From 'Fragaria x ananassa' phyllody phytoplasma (GTDB lineage: Bacteria; Bacillota_I; Bacilli_A; Acholeplasmatales; Acholeplasmataceae): a stretch of 64,000 nt of DNA. The notes under the pieces were generated by a model that searched no databases, was not told the DNA's origin, and saw only the letters and a list, made by a program, of their open reading frames with translations. The translations under genes were made by a program, and so were the position numbers. Below, one piece after another: positions 62,341-64,000 of the stretch. The DNA lies in NCBI RefSeq assembly GCF_018274325.1, contig NZ_JAGVRH010000001.1:1-64000 (forward strand). Reading direction: 5' to 3'. Position 1 is the stretch's first letter; the number at the start of each line of letters is the position of its first letter.

Positions 62341-62375
62341 GTTGTTCTTAACTGGTTCTATTTTTTTGGGGCACT
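62341..62375 (+). mobile_element. Solitary IS3 right terminus
   Basis: GTTGTTCTTAACTGGTTC and the following poly-T/GGGG closely match the terminus at 231-262 and (inverted) 55057-55091. No transposase or promoter sequence accompanies it. Confidence 0.6.
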
Positions 62376-62403
62376 TCATTATAATATATTAAGCGAAAGA
62401 TAT

Positions 62404-62586
62404 TATAAATACTGTCTATTAATCAAAAATCTAGAAAAACAACGAAATTTAATTTTTGAATTAAAAGAAAATTACCAACATATAAATACTTTTGTAAATA
62501 TTCCTGAAGATTTATTCAAAAAAGAAAAATCTAAATTAAAAGAATTAAATCAATTAGTATTATTTTTTAATCAAAATAATATTTAA
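62404..62586 (+). pseudogene. Truncated gene end, unknown
   Basis: An open frame without a start runs ERYYKYCLLIKNLEKQRNL to LVLFFNQNNI and stops at 62586. It encodes about 60 residues, rich in Leu, Lys and Asn, and probably is the C-terminal end of a gene cut by the IS terminus. Confidence 0.5.
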
Positions 62587-62677
62587 AAAAACAAAACAAC
62601 AAAAAAATCATAAAAATATTTTTAAAAATTATAAAAGAATTATTTTTTTAAAAGTAAATTAAATTAATCATAAAACT

Positions 62678-62704
62678 AAGACCTTTTTCTAGGGTCTTTT
62701 TTTA
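62678..62704 (+). terminator. Terminator inside the inner repeat
   Basis: AAGACC pairs with GGTCTT, followed by T7. It is the inverted counterpart of the hairpin at 53698-53724. Confidence 0.8.
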
Positions 62705-62745
62705 TTACACCATCATTTAAAAAAAGAAAGGAACTAATTAAAAAT

Positions 62746-62940
62746 ATGTTCAAAAAAATATTAACCTCTTTACCAAATAACATCATCTTTTTAATCATTA
62801 TCTTTTTTATTAATTATTTAATCAAATTCTACCTCTTCACTTATCAATTAAGCATCCAAAGATTAAAGAAGGGAATAGTAGTTCAATTTTATCAATATCT
62901 AACTACTAATAAAAATCACAATCATGTGGAACCTAATTAA
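62746..62940 (+). CDS. Small membrane protein
   Basis: The product is 64 residues with one strong hydrophobic segment (NIIFLIIIFFINYLIKFYLF). GAAAGGAA precedes the ATG. A degenerate copy is on the left arm. The family is not recognised. Confidence 0.5.
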   Translation: MFKKILTSLPNNIIFLIIIFFINYLIKFYLFTYQLSIQRLKKGIVVQFYQYLTTNKNHNHVEPN

Positions 62941-63088
62941 TACTTGGTTAGCTAAATTAAACAATGGTTTTAATATTGTCAATAATTATTTCTTAACTTA
63001 TCAAAAACAATGGCTTAAATTAGCTTTATTAATTATTATTTTATTATTTTTACCTCATATATTATGTTTAATTGATTTTTCTTTTTAA
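62924..63088 (+). CDS. Small membrane protein, overlapping
   Basis: The ATG at 62924 overlaps the previous gene by 17 bases in another frame and gives 54 residues (MWNLINTWLAKLNNGFNIVN, then LALLIIILLFLPHILCLIDF). The hydrophobic end suggests a membrane anchor. A ribosome binding site is not evident, so translation may be coupled to the upstream gene. Confidence 0.5.
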   Translation: MWNLINTWLAKLNNGFNIVNNYFLTYQKQWLKLALLIIILLFLPHILCLIDFSF

Positions 63089-63165
63089 ATCTTTACATTA
63101 TATAATTAAATTCATTTATTATTTCTTTAAATATATCATCTTATTATTTAAGAAAGGGAAATAAC

Positions 63166-63576
63166 GATGGAAATCAAATTATCCCAACGTACCAAAGAAT
63201 AGTATCAACATCGTAAAAAATTTATCAACGCTTCTGAAATCGGCAATATCACAGGCAATGACAAATTCCGTTCTTTAGAACAATTAGTCCATGACAAATA
63301 TTTGGCACTATTTTCACAAGCAACAAATACACCGAACATGGTAACAAAATGGAACCTATCGCCCGTACTTTCTTTGAAAAAACCACTCAATTAAATTTCC
63401 CTGATACAATTTTTACTGATGACAAAATCCAAATGTTTCCATTCTCCCTTGACGGTTATAATGCTAAAACCAACACCCTCTTAGAAATCAAATGCCCTTA
63501 TGTTGATGAAAACAACAACATATCAACATCTTGGAACGGTTTTTTTTTGCAAATCAAGATTCCAATTCCAAAATAA
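63166..63576 (+). pseudogene. YqaJ-type viral recombinase/exonuclease remnant
   Basis: The frame starts MEIKLSQRTKE after AAAGGGAAAT, has TAG at 63199, continues YQHRKKFINASEIGNITG, and shifts at about 63330 into HGNKMEPIARTFFEKTTQL and FSLDGYNAKTNTLLEIKCPYVDE. ASEI, the EPIAR segment, SLDG and EIKCP fit the YqaJ/lambda-exonuclease fold with its Asp and ExK catalytic residues. Such genes are part of phytoplasma mobile units. It is inactive as read. Confidence 0.8.
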
Positions 63577-64000
63577 GTAAAATTATTAATCAATTCCCTT
63601 CTTTTTGGAATAAAAAATGGCTCTTAACTAAATTAAATCATCTTTCGACTCTTCAATATCCTCAAAGTTTAAGATAAATCATTTTAAAATATTATCTAAA
63701 ACCAGACCTTTTAAAAAAAGGTGACTTTTTTGCGCCTTTTTTTTAATAAAATGTTATTATTAATAATAAAAATTATTTTCTTTTCATTTTGTAGGAGATT
63801 TTTTAACTTTTTTTACCTAATTATATAATGAAGGGATAAAATATTAGTAAAAATATCTTTTGAAACTAACAAATTATGAAAAAACATTAGACACATTTTA
63901 ATCTAATCAAAATGCTTTGTTAGTTTGGAAAGATATGAAATTATCAACTTATTTTTTTAGTCTTAAAGAACAATTTGAAAGACAAAAGTTGTATTAAAAA
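63573..64000. repeat. Outer inverted repeat, right arm
   Basis: This is the inverted match of 52089-52517. The end GACAAAAGTTGTATTAAAAA coincides with the window end, so the repeat may extend further. Confidence 0.85.

Larger units (their letters stand above)
52089..64000. mobile_element. Decayed PMU-like element with inverted repeat ends
   Basis: About 430 bases at 52089-52517 recur inverted at 64000-63573, and a second inner pair (53300-53725 and 63088-62678) is nested inside. The interior carries genes typical of phytoplasma potential mobile units: dnaB fragment, YqaJ-type recombinase, IS3 transposase, coiled-coil membrane protein and a secreted protein. Most are broken. The element may continue right of the window, but the outer repeat ends exactly at the last base. 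Confidence 0.7.

Noticed and set aside
52089-64000. CRISPR array or defence island in the repeat-rich end
   Set aside because: The repeats are long, paired and inverted or coding; there are no short regularly spaced units and no cas-like genes.

Overview
This window looks like a phytoplasma chromosome segment (Acholeplasmatales, 'Candidatus Phytoplasma'). It is very AT-rich. TGA is used as a real stop codon (for example the TTATGA junction of the two ABC exporter genes), which excludes Mycoplasma and Spiroplasma. It also carries DUF2963-type repeats, a tra5-like IS3 element, a short secreted protein with an SVM-type signal peptide, and the remains of a potential mobile unit (PMU). Gene content and IS type suggest the aster yellows group, but the sequence alone does not prove the species.

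Layout. 1-3.8 kb is accessory: the tail of an IS3 copy with an outward promoter, small membrane-protein genes, a DUF2963 gene, a decayed IS3 transposase and a PAP2-family phosphatase. 4.4-51.7 kb is conserved chromosome, often in Bacillus-like order. It holds rpsF-ssb-rpsR, gdpP::rplI-dnaB, prfA-tsaC, holA/engB, valS, an ECF vitamin transporter (S, double ATPase, T), a membrane serine protease, hsp20, ftsY, ffh, a polA-like gene, mutM, dnaB/dnaD-like and dnaI, tmRNA, cspA, three tRNAs, fakA/rpmB/rpmE, tdk, tadA, cca, yhaM, rnhC, a heterodimeric ABC exporter, mscL, nrdF, a nrdI::nrdE fusion and RNase P RNA. 52.1-64 kb is a decayed PMU-like element bounded by inverted repeats of about 430 bp. 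It contains an intact IS3 element, a putative secreted effector, a roughly 3 kb membrane/coiled-coil gene broken at homopolymer runs, a duplicated unknown gene family, a truncated dnaB paralogue and a YqaJ-type recombinase pseudogene.

How the parts work together. The core supports replication (DnaB helicase, DnaB/D and DnaI loaders, HolA, SSB, a FEN-type nuclease), translation and ribosome rescue, co-translational targeting (FtsY/Ffh), nucleotide supply (Tdk, NrdI-E/NrdF), vitamin import and c-di-AMP turnover. Readable regulation includes an S6:S18-type leader that buries the rpsF ribosome binding site, a CIRCE/HrcA operator overlapping the hsp20 promoter, and a recurrent TGnTATAAT extended -10 motif.

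The most notable observations are: two protein fusions (GdpP-L9 and NrdI-NrdE, the latter with an altered flavin loop); a PolA-like protein with an intact 5' nuclease but no recognisable polymerase catalytic motifs; a tmRNA tag of about 35 residues ending LACY; IS3 ends carrying outward promoters that point toward accessory and effector genes; and a PMU whose nested inverted and direct repeats could drive inversion or deletion. I found no clearly new defence or mobility system. The nearest to undescribed are the repeat-duplicated FGRSGFYP/HLHFNPVRN protein family and the giant membrane/coiled-coil protein of the PMU.
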